From positions 67,556,972 to 67,620,971 of the forward strand of contig CM055097.1 in NCBI GenBank assembly GCA_029204225.1: DNA of 64,000 nucleotides, written 5' to 3'. The DNA is from Diphasiastrum complanatum. Taxonomy: Eukaryota; Streptophyta; Lycopodiopsida; Lycopodiales; Lycopodiaceae. The position numbers and the translations under genes were made by a program. Numbering within the stretch: position 1 is the stretch's first letter; each line of letters opens with the position of its first letter. Positions 54,120-64,000 of the stretch are shown piece by piece. Under the pieces are notes generated by a model. That model was not told the origin of the DNA and ran no database searches. It worked only from the letters and a program-made list of their open reading frames with translations.

Positions 54120-54895
54120 TTTTTAATGAGCTTGAAGCTAGGGCGTACCAATGTAATATGTAAAAGAACAAGAGAAGCCGATAAAAATTATATGTTTATT
54201 CTCACTCATTCTTACGGAGTTGGAATAAGTACTCTGAAGTTGGAATAAGTTGATTCATATCAATCGGATTTTTTGGACGCCATGATCAAGAAGTGGAGGG
54301 CCTTCGTGGAGGAAGAACCTATGGTATGGGACGCAGGCAATTCCAAAATGAAGATCTAACACTAACTGCATCAGTTTGACCGTAGTAAGGCCGTAAATCT
54401 AAATGATGCCAAATACTATGGGTCATAAAATGGGTGTTTTGTCATAAATTTGAGGTATTGGTCATGACCCCTTATGGATATTTCATATTTACAAAACTGG
54501 ACACCCGCAAGCTATTTTTTTATATTAATAATATATCTATGAATTTCTTAAACATTTATTAACCTGATTTATTGTGATTCCTTGGAAGGTAATTTTTATT
54601 ACCTAAGGACCTTGGACGATGTCACAGAAATGGTTAATGAATTCGTTTCCTAAATTGTTTTCCTTGCATGAATCTTTAATAAGTCCTTTTCTGATTTACA
54701 GACCAATTCTTGGTGTTGGTGACAAAGAAGATCTTTTGATATGTCATTCATGAAAATGTGTTGGAACATTATCAGTAAAATGATTACAATGATGCAACAC
54801 CTTTCTTGACTTGAAAGTTTTGTCTCAGATTTCTTCTTTGAAACTTCTCCTAGTGCAAATCTAGACTAATATGCACCCCTTGGAAACTCGTGTGG
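54120..54895. other. unassigned DNA left of an LTR
   Basis: No gene seen. The last part should be the internal 3' end of the element whose LTR starts near 54,917, but no coding blocks were found. Confidence 0.4.
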
Positions 54896-54902
54896 TTTCC
54901 TG

Positions 54903-56010
54903 TTAAAAGGGGGAGAACTAGGAAGAAAAGAAAGTTATCAAGATTAAACATCTATCATAGATTTTAGGAGGAATCTGATAGATGACAGATCTGTTTTTAA
55001 AATCAGGAGCGATAGGATATTTGATAATACAAAAATTATTTAGAGATATAGTAGATATCTGGTTTGAAGACATAAGAGAGGAAAATTAAAAAACACTCTT
55101 GTAGTAGAAGAGTTGTTGATTACAAGTCTGATTGATTTGTGTCGGAACTAGGAAATTCTATTGCAAGATAGTGGTTTGTTGAAACTTGTTCCTTGCTTGT
55201 CGTAGTCAACTTGATCTTAGAGTGAACTTGGATCCGTAGGTTGAAGCAAAGAATGAAATTCATTTTTGTGATATATTCTTTTGAGATAATCTTTGATTGA
55301 GATTTTGGTTGTGAATTAGCACTATTTGAGAAATATTTTCTCTCAGAAGATAACCAAGTTACAGAATTCTCGGTTAAAAAAAGTATTGTGTACAGATCAA
55401 GTGATATTTGTAGAGATATGCTATGTAGTGAATCTTTGTAAAATCATAAAACTTTTTTGTACAAACTGTTAATCATGTGAATCTACAAAGGATTCCTTGG
55501 ACTAAGTTATTTGCATGCATAAACTAGTCGTTAATACGTAGGTATATTGATGAGAATTGTATAGAGACAATTTCTCGCTAGGTTATAGTAATTTTTCATT
55601 GAGAATTGCTCATTGACCTAGAATAGATTTAGAATCAGATTAAATGTGGTGTTTTAGTACCACACCTAGACATTTAACTATTTTCTAAATCTGCTACAGC
55701 TAACTGAGTCATGAGTGCTACTTCTGAGTTAGTTGTTGGAAATCAGCAATATGATCTTATTTATGAATATTGTTGTTGAAATTTATTCCTTATAAGTCAC
55801 AACCTTTATGGGCCAAGTTTGGATTCATTTAAAGGTCTATGTGCATAGAATACATGCGAACTTTTGGCCTTATCTTCTTCCAATTGGAAATGATGGAATG
55901 TTATTCCGAAAGACTCATGAGAGTTGGATAGTTGATAGTAGCCAAAAGATAGAGCTTCACGTAATGAAGTTCCGGTGAATCTTAAGTTATTCTAAATTAG
56001 AGATTTGGTA
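54903..56010 (+). mobile_element. polypurine tract and LTR, same family as 42.8-43.2 kb
   Basis: TTAAAAGGGGGAGAA (about 54,904-54,918) is a copia-type polypurine tract. From 55,610 to 56,010 the sequence matches the reverse complement of 42,810-43,220. The part between is probably the start of the same LTR. The end coincides with the beginning of a gypsy integrase at about 56,011, so the LTR may be truncated there. Confidence 0.6.
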
Positions 56011-57125
56011 ATGACTGGCCATCTTACCAAATTGGCTATGTTTATTTGGGTAAAGAACGCTAATAAATGTATCTGATTTTGCTCAAGTAGTTGTAGAGCA
56101 TCTGTTTAGACTTTACAAATTACCTAGTGACATCATGAACATTCACGATTCGTTCATCGATCACTTTTGATCAGTCGTATTCGCTAAACCAGAGTTGACT
56201 TTGAGCTTAAGTTCTTATGACCATTGGTTAGATGGAAAAGGACTAATCAATTGAAGGAACAAATGCCTCGAGCATATTTTATGCCTGCAATTTCATTGGA
56301 AAGTGTATCTGCCCTTGATTGAGTTGCCTATGCTAGGGTATCACGTTCTCTTACTGAGTATAGGACACGAATCCAATGAACTATGATTGACGAATTATAG
56401 TTCAGATTCTAGTTATACTTGATCGTTCAAGAGAAGGATTACCTGCGTGATCAAAAGATCAGATGATATTTGTGATTGCAATCCCCTCGGAGAGGAAGTT
56501 ATCCTCAATGAGGTTGATTTGTAGTAAGCATTTGGCTACCAGTTATAGCCCGTTCATGCTTATGTACTATTTTGAACCTATATCACTCATTTTTGGAAGA
56601 GACTCGTACGATCAAATTTCAGAAGGTAGCGGATTTCCTACATGATATGTAGGAAATGCTACGAATAGCACGTGAAAATGTCTAGGGTGCCCAAGATAGG
56701 GACCGACATTATGCTAATATGAAATGATCACCTTGAGACTTTCAAGTGGGAGATTGGGTATATTTGAGAATTCCAAATGATTATAGTGTAATGCATATCG
56801 ACAAGCATTACAAATTGTCCCCTAGATACAGAGGAGCGTATTAGATCTTGTAAAAGATTGGATCCTTAGTTTACCAGTTGGACCTCCCGGAAGGAACTCA
56901 AATGCATCTGGTTTTTCACGTAAGCTGACTCAAGAAAAGTCTACGTGAAGGAGAGCATCTTGGTTCTGGAGATCAATTGGACCTGTTGGATGACTCATCA
57001 GGTGTGTCTCGACTTGAACCCGGAAGGATCTTGGATACAAAAACTAAATGGTTGAGAAATCGTATAGTTACCAAGCATCTGGTTCGATGGAAGAGCCGCA
57101 CATACGATGATGATTCCTAGTAACT
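56011..57125 (+). mobile_element. Ty3/gypsy integrase to chromodomain-like tail
   Basis: The integrase core is readable in pieces (VMTGHLTKLAMFI at about 56,010; FRLYKLPSDIMNIHDS at about 56,110). Then come DRHYAN (about 56,708) and the GPY/F segment VGDWVYLRIPND (about 56,745), HYKLSPRYRG (about 56,808), LPEGTQMHLVFHVS (about 56,885), and a tail ending WKSRTYDDDS with TAG at about 57,118. Many stops. A polypurine tract and LTR start follow directly. The inverted copy is at 48.3-49.4 kb. Confidence 0.85.
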
Positions 57126-57181
57126 GGAAGGGAGCTTAAGGAAGAACTTCTCTAGCTTTAAGTTCTGAGGACATAACTTGA

Positions 57182-57600
57182 ATAAGGGGGGAAGAATGTC
57201 TGCCCACGACTGGTCTCGGGTAGCGTGTCCACACTAGGGATTAGTAGACCAACAACCCGTAAGTTAATTGTGACTATAAGAGAATTGGGGCCCTTATGTG
57301 TATAAGGGCATAATTAATGGTTGTAGGCCTAAACTCATGATGGTGGATTTATATGGGTCTATCAGTAAGTCATTGAAAAATTGGATGACATGGCCCATAT
57401 AGGCTGCAGAGGTGTCCAGTGAGGTGTCACAGTGCACTACTAGTGGTGCATGGGCCTTGGAGGATATAAGTATACCTATTGGGCTCTCAGTAGTGTATCC
57501 TTGATTGTGAGACTAGATACCTCATTTCTCAATGATATTGATCCATAGCTTGGAGGCTAGACGACCTAGGATTGGTTGGGTTGGTTTGTTGTCCACCATA
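57182..57600 (+). mobile_element. gypsy polypurine tract and 3' LTR
   Basis: AATAAGGGGGGAAGAA precedes TGTCTGCCCACGACTGGTCT at about 57,198. A GGATATAAGTATACC TATA-like word lies at about 57,462. The last 110 bp match 51,712-51,840. The end is near 57,600; a target duplication could not be checked because the 5' LTR is absent. Confidence 0.7.
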
Positions 57601-57627
57601 ACCTGAAAATTTTCATTAAATGCAGTA

Positions 57628-57680
57628 TGTAGGCGAAGGATGCACTTAGGCGAAGGATGCACTTAGGCGAGGGTTGAACA
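57628..57680. repeat. three tandem 17-18-bp units
   Basis: GTAGGCGAAGGATGCACT, TAGGCGAAGGATGCACT, TAGGCGAGGGTTGAACACT in tandem. Confidence 0.9.
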
Positions 57681-57769
57681 CTTGTTAGAACCCTCGCTAG
57701 ACCTACAGAACCTTTGCCGAGCTACACCATTGGCCAAAAAACTTTGCTGAGAATTAGACTAGAAGCTAT

Positions 57770-57935
57770 TTTCACATTATTGAACATGTCTGCAAATTTT
57801 TGTCCAACACTAATAAGCCAAACTAGTACTTTGTCTAATAGACCCTCAGAATTAGCCTATAAAAGGGCCGATTTCGATTTCATTTCTTGTGCTAGCAAAG
57901 CTCTTGTGAATTTTTCCTGCGACCGAATTTTTTCG
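57770..57935 (+). mobile_element. LTR fragment with TATA box
   Basis: The direct-orientation partner of 49,500-49,603. CCTATAAAAGGG at about 57,859 would place transcription start about 85 bp before the ATG-like start of the next reading frame, so this fragment may act, or may once have acted, as its promoter. Confidence 0.55.
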
Positions 57936-57973
57936 AAACTTTCACATAGCCTTATGATACACTTTTTGCCATC

Positions 57974-58987
57974 ATGTCTTCAACCAAATTTGATACTAGT
58001 GTTTCACGTAGATCTGTTGTTCTACGTGATGTTCCAACCTCAACAGACATCATGTCGCTTCCTAGCACAAGCAAGGTGGTGGAATGGATGAACCTCGCCG
58101 AGCCTTTGCTCACGACGATGGAATTCCATGAGCACGCCTTCTCAAATAAAATAAGTATGGAGTTCATCAGTATGGCATTTGGCACTTGGAATGAAGCCAA
58201 GACCAAGTTTTATATCACCTTTCAGGGAGTTGTGCACAAGGTGCGGGTCAGTGAGGCCGCCCTTGTTGCCATAGGTATCATTTATGGTTCTCGACCAACT
58301 CCATCCCACAAACAGACCAAATCAGTCATAAAGCCTTTTGTAGATACTCAAATCTAGTACCACACAAATGATGGCTATCTGCTGAAAGCCATTCGTGATC
58401 CCATCCTCCATGATGTCGCCCAGCTACTTAACAACTTCTTGATGGTTGGAAACCTCAGGAAGGAAAGAATCTCTTCTCAGATCCTCCATCGCTTGGTTGA
58501 ATCTAACTACGAGTTAGATAAGGGGACCGTGCAACTTTACAACTGGTTCAAGACGGTTTGTGGAGAGCTGAAGAGAGCTATTAAGAGTAATACCAAACAA
58601 CAATTCGTTGTTGGATCTCTTTTGTCCTCCTTGGCCGCCTCGTACATGGACAACAAGGTCCATGGGTTTCGTCCTAATTCAATGCTAACCACCTATGAAG
58701 TAGCACCAACCAAATCGTCCCGCCAAGCATCCACCTCCAAGAGTCTTCGTAGAGTACGCAGCAAGATTGTCACACTCCCCTCACCTCTCGCGTTTCGTCG
58801 TCGCACTCAGCCACCACCGTCAACGGCACTCATTCCCCCTGTCGCTACTCGCTTTGCTCTTCTCATCCCCTCTACAACTACTCTTGCTTTTGATACCACA
58901 CAAGTGCTCTCAGTAGCAATTGGATCCACAATCCAAGTTGCGGAAGCACAAGCCACCTCACCCTGTTGTGGGTATTCTTGTAAATAG
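57974..58987 (+). pseudogene. unidentified 337-codon ORF with one internal TAG
   Basis: The same frame is open from 57,974 (MSSTKFDTSVSRRSVV) to the TAA at 58,985 except for one TAG at 58,355. Codons on both sides of the TAG look equally protein-like (SHKQTKSVIKPFVDTQI, then YHTNDGYLLKAIRDP). The N-terminal two thirds are helical and mixed (STSKVVEWMNLAEPLLTT, YELDKGTVQLYNWFKTV, VGSLLSSLAASYMD). The last 100 residues are Ser/Thr/Pro/Arg-rich and low complexity. I recognise no domain and no zinc knuckle. A gag-like protein of an LTR element is possible because a TATA-bearing LTR fragment lies just upstream; an orphan host gene is the alternative. Confidence 0.5.
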
Positions 58988-58989
58988 AT

Positions 58990-59745
58990 AAAATGGCCGA
59001 AATAGAAATAAATTGCCAGGGCCTGCTATAGATTTTTGTTGGGGTATCAACCTTGGTTTCGTCTGTCATGCTTGTTGGTATCTTTCCCAAGGGAATAGTG
59101 CTTCCCTCGCGGAGTTAGTTTGCTACACACACAATCGACCTATTTAACCACTCCTAGATTAATTGCATCTAACTAACCACCCTACCTTAACCACAAGCAA
59201 TAAGAAGCAAGGGAGGCCTCTTACACATTCCCCTCTCTCACCTCACCAAAAACACAAGTAAGTAGCAAAATCAATTAACTAGAAAGCATTCATAAAATAG
59301 ACAAATCCAACAAAAGAGAGAGAGAGATGGGAGAGTGAGGTGCAAGGATGGTCAGGTTATCAAATGCGCAGAGTCTTCTCCTTTTGTATGAACATAGAGA
59401 ATGGGTACAAGGAGTGTCTTTTTATTCTTGGAGAAGGCCTTGCCCCTAATCTTTGATTGGCTAATTACAATGGCAAGGATTCTAATCCAAGTTGTTGAAC
59501 TTAACACAAAAGAAATCTATGGTGCTAAGAAAGCACAAAGAGAACTCACATGTTTCATGTGGATTCTAATTTGGGCCCTTTTAGCTTTTTTTTGACAACT
59601 TGACTTAGGCCTCTAATGTCATTTTAGAGTTTTAAGCCTCTAGTCACTTATTCCTAGGAATTACAGCTTTCTACTTGTGCTCATTGGGTTAGGCTTATAT
59701 ACGCATAGGATGCCAGTGCCCTCTCACTTATTATTCTAATTATAG
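58990..59745. other. unassigned DNA
   Basis: No gene seen; AT-rich with a short (GA)n at about 59,315. Confidence 0.5.
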
Positions 59746-59750
59746 ATCGC

Positions 59751-60160
59751 TTACATAAAACATGAGGCTTTATTCGAGTGGATGGTGAATAGGGCAGATA
59801 TAATTGAGTCCCCATTTTTTAAATAGCACTTGAGCCAATATAGGATGTAATGGCTCATAGTTTGCCTTCGTTGGTTTGCATGCCCTCCAGCATACATCAC
59901 ATTGTTTGATGTACGCTTCAATATTCTTGTGCCTTGTTGGCCACCAGCAACCGGATTGTAAAATTTTACGTATTGTAACATCCGCTGCAAAGTGTCCACC
60001 TCTCATAGCTTCATGCATTGAATGATATTATTCGCCCATCTTTGATATAGTTGTCTTGCAATCAGTTGGTATAGATGAGCTTTAAGCACGAGCTTTCCTT
60101 GTTGCACCTTACATAGTGACCGATCAGGTTGACCGTTAAAATACTCGACTATATACGCAG
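59751..60160 (-). mobile_element. Ty3/gypsy RNase H-integrase junction fragment
   Basis: On the minus strand YQLIARQLYQRW (about 60,075) is followed after a frame change by the H2C2 integrase zinc finger: MHEAMRGGHFAADVTIRKIL, SGCWWPTRHKNIEAYIKQCD, CDVCWRACKP. His, His, Cys, Cys positions are all present. It starts next to the LTR at 60,162, which appears to interrupt it; only about 130 codons remain. Confidence 0.88.
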
Positions 60161-60161
60161 T

Positions 60162-60612
60162 TATTGGAGGGTTTGCATATATCGAGACAACCATAACCAT
60201 AGTTGATAAGTGAGAGGGATTTGGCATCCTGCGTGTGTAAGTCTAATCTGATGATCACAATGTTCTTGCTCTCCTTCTTTCCTCCTCTATCTCTCATGTT
60301 TTCTTTGGATTTGCTAATTGTTGGATTTGCTAATCGTTGGGATTGATCGCTATTATACTTTTGGTGAGAGAGAGCGAGAAGAGTAAGAACTATCATTGTT
60401 GAGTAGTGTTAAAATGGATGTAGTATTAATGTTTAGTGTTAGATGTGGATCATGGGCATTTTCTTGATTATGAACTATGATATCGCTCTCATGGGAACGA
60501 ATCTCCGCGTGACAACTAGTTAATCCTCTTCATCTCCTTGATGCTTGTGTGCTTGGATTTAGGGTTGAAGGTGGATAAGAAATACATATTATAATTTTGG
60601 CATCGTTGTCGG
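60162..60612 (+). mobile_element. 5' LTR plus Asp-type primer-binding site
   Basis: The LTR family matches 50,849-51,707 and starts TATTGGAGGGTTTGCATAT (first TG eroded). It is followed at 60,598-60,612 by TGGCATCGTTGTCGG, close to the TGGCGCCGTTGCCGG complement of tRNA-Asp used by many plant gypsy elements. This defines a plus-strand element whose internal region starts at about 60,613. Confidence 0.78.
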
Positions 60613-60997
60613 AGAGCTATGCCATTTTTTTATTTTTTTAGCATGTTTCTGATCCATGCTTGGATGATAGCTTGCATTTAGTGTAAAGCTACCTTTACAG
60701 GCTTTACTTCCGGCGCCACTGGCATCAGCATTGACTCCAGCGCCAGCAGTGCCACTGCTGCTCTCGGCGCCACTGTGACCAGAATCCACAGCCGGCGCCA
60801 AGTTCCTATGGCTGAAAAACTTTGAACGGTTCTAGCGAAGTCCATAGAGCTCAGATCGATGTGCAATCACCTCACACGATCTAGGCATGGTTAAAGGAAG
60901 CCTAGGGATCAATAAATTCTAGAGAGAGAAAACGTGCTTTACCAACTTGGGTAGAGCACTTGGTATGAGGGGAGGTGGCAAATCCCACCATAACTAT
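60613..60997 (+). mobile_element. internal start of the plus-strand element
   Basis: No coding block recognised. A GC-rich run with several GGCGCCA words lies at 60,710-60,800. The stretch is interrupted at 60,997/60,998 by the complete small LTR element and should resume at 63,629. Confidence 0.5.
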
Positions 60998-63628
60998 TGT
61001 TGGAAGTAAATCTGGTTTGTGTATGTTGGCTAGATCTACTCACGATGCGGTGTAGTATAGAGAAGATCGTCCACTTTCTAAGTTTCTACCAAGTTTCAAA
61101 CGGAAATGCGAATATAAAGAACAATGATGAAGCATTAAGGCTTACCCAACTAGTGCTCAGAACGGAAATGAATTACCTAAGATGACAAAATACAAAACCT
61201 TACTAAGGCTTACCCAACTAGCAAGGTGATTACACTAAATCCTAGATTAACACCCAAAGGGATGGAAAATGATAGAATGCGGCTAAACTAATCATAAAGC
61301 GATTAAAAACATGCCACAATATAAACCAATGAAAGGAGACAAGAGGAGGCCCGAGCACCTTCCCTCAAGCTATGCACCTTCTGATGGGAACACAAAGAAA
61401 TAGAATGATTTCTCAAATAGAGAGCAATTGAGCATAATCTTAAAGCGTTATTTACAAGGCAAATACCTCTCCTATTATGGCAAGGAGGGCCTTCCATAAG
61501 TATCCACTAACTTATGGGACTAATCTAATTCTAGTCTTTCTAGAACTTCTAACTTAAGATTTAGAACTTCAAAGTTTCTTAACGTAGAAAAATTTAAGAC
61601 AAAATATTTCTAATCTTAAGTTTTCTAAGTCTAAGTTCTAAATCTAAGTTTAAGCTCTTTTATTATTATTTAAGTTTCTACTCATGGGCTTACAAAACAC
61701 ATGCCACGGCGAAAGTTTATTAACAGACACTTATACGTGGACTTACAAAACACATGCCACGGAGTTTTATTTTTCTCTGTGTTAGCACAGATGTTAACAT
61801 CATCCCCCTCCTTATTAGATTGGTAGTCTCACACCAATCGAAACTTTTTCATCCTGAATCTTTTGAGCTTCCTAAAGGCGTGATTGTTGTTGGCGGATCT
61901 GATAGATTTAATTGCCAATGTCATGCCTTGCAAGAAGCCATGGATCTTCTAGAGTTCCACCATATTGATGTGCAACGCTGAAGTGAGGGAGGCACAGTAA
62001 TAAAGGCGGGCCACGTTGATGTGATCTGTTTCAGTCTGCAAGGGCTTGTTGATATCAATGGCGATTGGTGGGAGGCCTCTATCCCAATAGCCATTGAAAT
62101 CTACCAAGAAAGCAACCAAGCCGCAATTATCTGCAAAGTAGTGCACATCCCGATCCGGGTTGCCATGATGTTTCTGGTGAAAGACACGACAATTGGTAAT
62201 CATGTCGTCTACGGGATTGCCGGTACGCACACCAGTTAGCTTGGGCCAGTAAATTTTGTTTTTCTGCTTTGTGGTGGAAAATGTTCTTTACGTGCCACCG
62301 GGTAATAATATGGATTGATGCGCATGTATGTCGAGGCTTCGAGATATCATTTCATGGATGTTTTGCTTTGCAAGAAGAGTTGGTGTCGCCAAGCAGGTTG
62401 CGGATCCAAGAGCTTAACGGCTTCCTTGTGAGTCTTGCAGTGATCCAGGTTGGGTAGGATGTACCCGCCGCGCTCCTTGGGTTGGTATTTTTTTTGCAAA
62501 CTCCTGGGAGATGAGGTGTTCCTTGCTCGGTGCACTTGGAAAGATCCAATGTCGTATTGTAGGAGTTTCAGCAGCTAAGGCATGTTGAAAATTAAGCCCA
62601 CAGTTTTTCTCCTTGGTGAATGACTAATTTTTTTATTTCATGATTCTTCCTGCATGTTTATTGATCTTGTTTTCCCCCGGCTTGATAAGTTACTCCGTAG
62701 CTCATGTAGGACCTGGAGAGAAGACTCGTGCTATGGTTAAAAGATAGAAAGCAAGCAAGCAAACACGCAACACGGAGGCGAATAAACAAAGAAAAAAGAA
62801 GCTAGATAAAAAAGCGGCAACGACGCCAATGTTTGAAGTAAATATGGTTTGTGTATGTTGACTAGATCTACTCACGATGCGGTGTAGTATAGAGAAGATC
62901 GTCCACTTTCTAAGTTTCTACCAAGCTTCAAACGAAAATGCGGAAATAAAGAACAATGACGAAGCACTAAGGCTTACCCAACTAGTGCTCGAACGGAAAT
63001 GAAACTACCTAAGATGACAAAATACAAAACCTTACTAAGGCTTACCCAACTAACAAGGTGATTACACTAAATCCTAGATTAACATCCACAGGGATTGAAA
63101 ATGATAGAATGTGGCTAAACTAAGCATAAAGCGATTAAAAACATGCCACAATAAAAACCAATGAAAGGAGACAAAAGGAGGCCCGAGCACCTTCCCTCAA
63201 GCTATGCACCTTCCAATGGAAACAAAAAGAAATAGAATGATTTCTCAAATAGAGAGCAATTGAGCATAATCTCAAAGTGTTATTTACAAGACACATACCT
63301 CTCCTTTTATGGCAAGGAGGGACTTCCATAATTATCCACTAACTTATGGGACTAATCTATTTCTAACATTTCTAGAACTTCTAACTTAAGATTTAGAACT
63401 TCAAAGTTTCTTAACTTAGGAAAACTTAAGACAAAATATTTTTAATCTTAAGTTTCCTAAGTCTAAGTTCTAAATCTAAGTTTAAGCTATTTTATTATTA
63501 TTTAAGCTTCTACTCATGGACTTACAAAAGTTTATTAACAGACACTCATACATGGACTTACAAAACACATGCCGCGGAGTTTTATTTCTCTCTTTTTATT
63601 TTTCTTTGTGTTAGCACAGATGCTAACA
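60998..63628 (-). mobile_element. complete small non-autonomous LTR retrotransposon
   Basis: Left LTR 60,998-61,799, right LTR 62,830-63,628. Both start TGTT and end AACA. Flanks are ACTAT at 60,993-60,997 and again at 63,629-63,633, a perfect 5-bp target duplication. On the minus strand the Asp-type primer-binding site TGGCGTCGTTGCCGC (62,828-62,814) lies one base inside the 5' LTR. The polypurine tract AAGGAGGGGGATGA (61,813-61,800) lies against the 3' LTR. The internal region is only about 1,030 bp and shows no protease, RT, RNase H or integrase blocks. The LTRs differ at scattered sites and by an insertion/duplication near 61,700, so the insertion is not recent. It must have been moved by enzymes of another element. 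Confidence 0.92.
61949..62549 (-). pseudogene. conserved ORF of the small LTR element (gag-like?)
   Basis: Read on the minus strand, 62,535-62,347 has KERGGYILPNLD, LLDPQPAWRHQLFLQ. After frame changes, 62,266-61,949 has KIYWPKLTGV, GNPDRDVHYFADNCGLVAF, YWDRGLPPIAIDIN and INVARLYYCASLTSAL. These are the same motifs, in the same order, as the plus-strand ORF at 49.6-50.75 kb. It has at least two frame changes and a stop, so it is not functional here. The stop at about 61,949 lies about 135 bp before the polypurine tract. I do not recognise the family; capsid/gag is the leading guess from position alone. Confidence 0.55.
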
Positions 63629-63633
63629 ACTAT

Positions 63634-64000
63634 AGGAAAATGCAGGTTGCGACTCGGGGCGAGCTCCAACCAAGTCTCAGTTTCTCTTGCTGGAATGTTG
63701 TCATGGTGCCCGCCTTGGCATGCCAGCGCCCCGACAATTTTTGGATGGTGAAACCTGTTACAAGGCTGTACAATGAGGCATTATCACTTCAAAATCATTA
63801 TCACTTACTTATGATAGGGTTTGGAAGTGGTAAATGCGATACGGGACAAATGATGGGTCGGGTCACACACTTGAAATGTAACCTTCTCGGATTTATTAAT
63901 AAAGTGGGATTTTTCTCAAACTGACTCTGATTACCTTCTGGGTTTCAGTGTTCGGTAAAAGCGCCAATTGTAAGACCACTACAAACTTTTTGATCTAACA
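63634..64000. other. continuation of the interrupted element, unassigned
   Basis: It should be the continuation of the plus-strand element entered at 60,613. A 94-codon frame (63,640-63,924) shows no known domain. The window ends inside it. Confidence 0.4.

Noticed and set aside
60589-60866. Ala/Gly/Ser-rich minus-strand frame at a GGCGCCA-rich patch
   Set aside because: It is short, low in complexity and lies in the internal start of a plus-strand LTR element; no independent support.

Overview
The window is nuclear DNA of a land plant. It has one intact multi-exon host gene, for an ER-type Ca2+-ATPase whose closest recalled relative is Arabidopsis ECA2. That gene sits in a deep sediment of decayed Ty1/copia and Ty3/gypsy retrotransposons, SINE-like units and microsatellites ((CT)n, (TG)n, (AT)n). 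A fragment of a DUF7869-type transposase-like protein hints at a lineage outside the core angiosperms, possibly a fern, but that is weak evidence. The DNA is AT-rich except for a GC-rich island at about 32.19-32.92 kb in front of the Ca2+-ATPase gene.

Layout. 0-12 kb: copia and gypsy remnants on both strands. The largest is a minus-strand copia (family A here) at 7.9-11.8 kb, with an LTR-like tail full of tandem repeats at about 6.9-7.9 kb. 12.05-14.65 kb: a broken plus-strand gene of the DUF7869 type. It runs in frame into a plus-strand copia (family B) at 14.65-17.37 kb with its LTR. 18-26.6 kb: mostly unassigned, with a gypsy RT scrap, a possible intron-containing coiled-coil locus at 22.2-23.5 kb, five 31-bp tandem repeats and more copia. 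26.65-29.15 kb: second copies of families B and A in direct contact. 30.84-31.05 kb: a SINE. 32.2-40.4 kb: GC-rich promoter-like island, leader, then the eight coding exons of the Ca2+-ATPase (1,056 codons).

40.4-64 kb: retroelement mosaic. It contains inverted copies of a gypsy integrase block (48.3-49.4 and 56.0-57.1 kb) and several LTRs with visible polypurine tracts. At 60,998-63,628 lies a complete small minus-strand LTR element with about 800-bp LTRs, a 5-bp target duplication (ACTAT), an Asp-type primer-binding site and a polypurine tract, but no pol gene. It is inserted downstream of another LTR that itself interrupts a gypsy fragment.

The most interesting observation is that this small element and a separate LTR-associated unit at 49.6-50.85 kb encode the same unrecognised protein, with shared RGG(W/Y), PAWR, FA.D and WD..LPP.A positions. 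In both units the protein is followed by a polypurine tract and an LTR, and no protease, RT or integrase is visible. They may be members of a non-autonomous, gag-only-like class of LTR element. Apart from the Ca2+-ATPase no clearly functional host gene is visible; most retroelement reading frames carry stops or frameshifts.
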